A DNA stretch of 64,000 bases from Pseudomonas nitroreducens TX1. GTDB lineage: Bacteria > Pseudomonadota > Gammaproteobacteria > Pseudomonadales > Pseudomonadaceae. Below the pieces are notes generated by a model. That model was not told where the DNA came from and did not search any database. It worked only from the letters and a program-made list of their open reading frames with translations. Below, piece by piece: positions 62,301-64,000 of this stretch; the stretch's first letter is position 1, and every line of letters starts with the position of its first letter. The DNA lies in NCBI RefSeq assembly GCF_000313755.1, contig NZ_AMZB01000116.1, positions 1 through 64,000 of the forward strand, given 5' to 3'. Made by a program: the position numbers and the translations under genes.

Positions 62301-63509
62301 CTAGTCCTGGCTGAGCGCCCCGATCTTGTGGATCGACAGATCGGCGCCGTAGTACTCCTCCTCCTTCGACAGACGGATGCCCACAGCCGATTTCACCAGG
62401 CCATACACCAGCAGGCCGCCGGCGAACGCCACCGCCACGCCCAGCAGCGTACCGATACCCTGGCTGGCCAGGCTGACCCCACCCAGCCCGCCCAGCGCCT
62501 GCTGACCAAAGATGCCGCAGGCAATGCCGCCCCACGCGCCGCACAGACCGTGCAGCGGCCAGACACCCAACACATCGTCGATCTTCCAGCGCACCTGAGT
62601 CGCGGTGAACGCCCAGACAAACAACGCGCCCGCCACCATGCCGGTGGCCAGGGCGCCGATGGGATGCATCAGGTCGGAGCCGGCGCAGACCGCCACCAGC
62701 CCGGCCAGCGGCCCGTTGTGCAGGAAGCCCGGGTCATTGCGACCGACCAGCAGCGACGCCACGGTGCCGCCGACCATCGCCAGCAGCGAGTTCACCGCCA
62801 CCAGCCCACTGGCTCCCGCCAGCGACTGCGCGCTCATAACGTTGAAGCCGAACCAGCCGACAATGAGGATCCACGAACCCGCCGCCAGGAACGGAATGTT
62901 CGACGGCGCGAAAGCGACCAGGCGGCCCTCTCGATAACGACCATTGCGCTGCCCCAGAAGAACCACTGCGGCCAGCGCCAACCAGCCGCCAAAGGCATGT
63001 ACCACTACGGATCCGGCGAAATCATGGAAGGCAGCACCGAACTCTGCCTTCAGCCAGTTCTGCAAGCCGAAGTTTCCGTTCCAGATCAACCCCTCGAAGA
63101 ACGGATAGACGAAGGCCACGATCAGCGCAGTCGCACACAGTTGCGGACCAAACTTGGCACGCTCGGCAATGCCGCCGGAAATGATCGCGGGAATCGCTGC
63201 GGCGAACGTCAGCAGGAAAAAGAACTTCACCAGCGCGTAGCCGTTTTCGTTCGCCAGCGTCGCCGCCGGCTGCAGGAACGTGACGCCGTAAGCTATCCAG
63301 TAGCCAACGAAGAAATATGCAAGGGTTGAGATGGCGAAGTCCGAGAGAATCTTCGATAGGGCATTCACCTGGTTCTTCAGGCGCACCGTGCCCACTTCGA
63401 GGAAGGCGAAGCCCGCGTGCATGGCCAGCACCATGACCGCGCCGATCAGAAGGAACAGCGTGTTGGAACCGTGGACCAGCGTCTCTACGGCACTATTGAG
63501 GTTTTCCAT
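62301..63509 (-). CDS. amtB: Ammonium transporter (Amt family)
   Basis: A 402-residue transporter with 11 predicted helices and no cleaved signal. HDFAGSVVVHAFGG (with the pore His) and WPLHGLCGAWGG (second pore His) are the Amt motifs. It conducts ammonium under nitrogen limitation; no glnK gene is adjacent, unlike in the usual amtB locus. ATG 63509 is preferred to the GTG before it. The C-terminal tail after GIRLSKEEEYYGAD is the usual cytosolic tail. Confidence 0.92.
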   Translation of the reverse strand: MENLNSAVETLVHGSNTLFLLIGAVMVLAMHAGFAFLEVGTVRLKNQVNALSKILSDFAISTLAYFFVGYWIAYGVTFLQPAATLANENGYALVKFFFLLTFAAAIPAIISGGIAERAKFGPQLCATALIVAFVYPFFEGLIWNGNFGLQNWLKAEFGAAFHDFAGSVVVHAFGGWLALAAVVLLGQRNGRYREGRLVAFAPSNIPFLAAGSWILIVGWFGFNVMSAQSLAGASGLVAVNSLLAMVGGTVASLLVGRNDPGFLHNGPLAGLVAVCAGSDLMHPIGALATGMVAGALFVWAFTATQVRWKIDDVLGVWPLHGLCGAWGGIACGIFGQQALGGLGGVSLASQGIGTLLGVAVAFAGGLLVYGLVKSAVGIRLSKEEEYYGADLSIHKIGALSQD

Positions 63510-63912
63510 CACTACAGGCAGCCCCGGAGGTTGGGGAAAGCACCAAAACGGCTCGCGGCACCCCGGGATCGCACCACGCTGAAGCAGCGATGCACCACAG
63601 AGGAGCCGAGTGCTGGTTCAGATTGGTCCACAGACCATCCGACCCGCTTCGCAATTTCCTGTACTTCCTTATGTTTTTCAGTGGTTTGAGCTTATTTTTC
63701 CGGCCATTCACCGCACCGGAACCGCCCCGCCATGGGGCGCTCGGCACTCCATGCGCACCAGAGAAATGCAAGCGGCATACCAGCACTCCCCTGATCCGCG
63801 GCTAGGCTTTAGCTCGCATCTGCCCCGCGGCCGGGGGGTGAATTTATGAGAAACTTTCCCGGACCCGCGGGGTTCGAACCCTAGGAACCTCAACCAGCAC
63901 AAGGAGCATCAC
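63510..63912. other. Divergent region between amt and DUF883 gene
   Basis: 403 bases without a supported gene. It should hold promoters of both flanking genes. I searched by eye for a sigma-54 site on the amt side and found none with correct spacing. Confidence 0.6.
63850..63878 (+). promoter_or_regulatory. AlgU-like promoter candidate of the DUF883 gene
   Basis: GAAACTT (63850-63856), a 17-base spacer and TCGAA (63874-63878) resemble the extracytoplasmic-stress sigma-factor pattern GAACTT-N16/17-TCNNA. This is weak evidence, and the start codon is 35 bases downstream. Confidence 0.3.
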
Positions 63913-64000
63913 ATGCCTCGCAAGACCGCAGTGAACGCCGCCAAGGACGAACTCCTGGCCGAATTCCAGGCCCTCGTCAGCGACACCGAGAAACTGCTGC
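63913..64000 (+). CDS. DUF883 (ElaB/YqjD-like) protein, truncated by window end
   Basis: The visible 29 codons encode MPRKTAVNAAKDELLAEFQ and onward to LVSDTEKLL. This is the usual start of DUF883 proteins, which have an N-terminal helical domain, a membrane anchor near the C-terminus and, in E. coli (ElaB, YqjD), ribosome binding in stationary phase. AAGGAG lies six bases upstream of ATG 63913. The remainder is outside the window. Confidence 0.8.
   Translation, partial: MPRKTAVNAAKDELLAEFQALVSDTEKLL

Noticed and set aside
63580-63690. Sigma-54 promoter for amt on the minus strand
   Set aside because: A TGG ... TGC arrangement exists, but the GG-to-GC spacing is one base short and other positions match poorly.

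Overview
The window is a high-GC chromosomal segment from a gamma-proteobacterium that reads as a Pseudomonas. Gene order and content follow, from memory, the Pseudomonas aeruginosa PAO1 backbone from about PA2977 (murB) to PA3040 (DUF883 protein). It is not P. aeruginosa itself: the six-gene nqr operon that PAO1 carries between apbE and aroP is absent, and a long VCBS/RTX protein gene lies between the PA3027-like and PA3028-like genes. A member of the P. nitroreducens/citronellolis/knackmussii side of the genus would fit, but I cannot prove the species. I saw no prophage, insertion sequence, CRISPR array or rRNA; mobile content is limited to REP-type palindromes.

Layout. 0.1-7 kb: one long minus-strand envelope operon with overlapping genes (exbB-exbD-lpxK-trm112-kdsB-ptpA-murB), with comEC upstream. 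7-13 kb: a DUF2062 membrane protein, the LolCDE lipoprotein-release system, a PilZ protein, a small secreted protein and a glycerophosphodiesterase. 13-18.5 kb: soluble transhydrogenase, an orphan apbE with a coupled 38-codon ORF, aroP and an N-terminally extended GAPDH. 18.5-25 kb: mfd-csiV, then methylthioinosine phosphorylase, nagZ and an L,D-transpeptidase. 25-35 kb: psrA with two operator-like palindromes, the SOS pair lexA-sulA behind two LexA boxes, topA, and fadBA with a PsrA-like site upstream. 35-44 kb: a universal stress protein, an ABC-F ATPase, the lytic transglycosylase Slt with an LprI-like protein, a MOSC protein and CheV.

44.4-51.4 kb: the most interesting metabolic locus. 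A minus-strand set encodes an alkyl-DHAP-synthase-like flavoprotein, a GlpD-like dehydrogenase, an FGGY kinase and a YegS-type lipid kinase, divergent from an AraC-family regulator. No gene for making acyl-DHAP is present, so the pathway is open. 51.9-55 kb: a 1062-residue RTX/VCBS protein with five tandem repeats and a type I secretion C-terminus, but no exporter genes nearby. 55-58 kb: moeA, moaB, mobA, a YgdI-type lipoprotein and tRNA-Pro(CGG). 58-64 kb: a TetR/glutaredoxin pair divergent from a glutathione S-transferase and a secreted metallo-beta-lactamase-fold protein, an OprD-family porin, an ammonium transporter and the start of a DUF883 gene.

Functional themes: envelope assembly (murB, kdsB, lpxK, lolCDE, nagZ, slt, L,D-transpeptidase, csiV), stress and DNA repair (mfd, lexA-sulA, topA, usp), fatty-acid control (psrA, fadBA), and an uncharacterised glycerol/lipid-phosphate locus. 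Positions of starts were adjusted from the longest reading frames where a Shine-Dalgarno sequence, a signal peptide or family length argued for a shorter protein.
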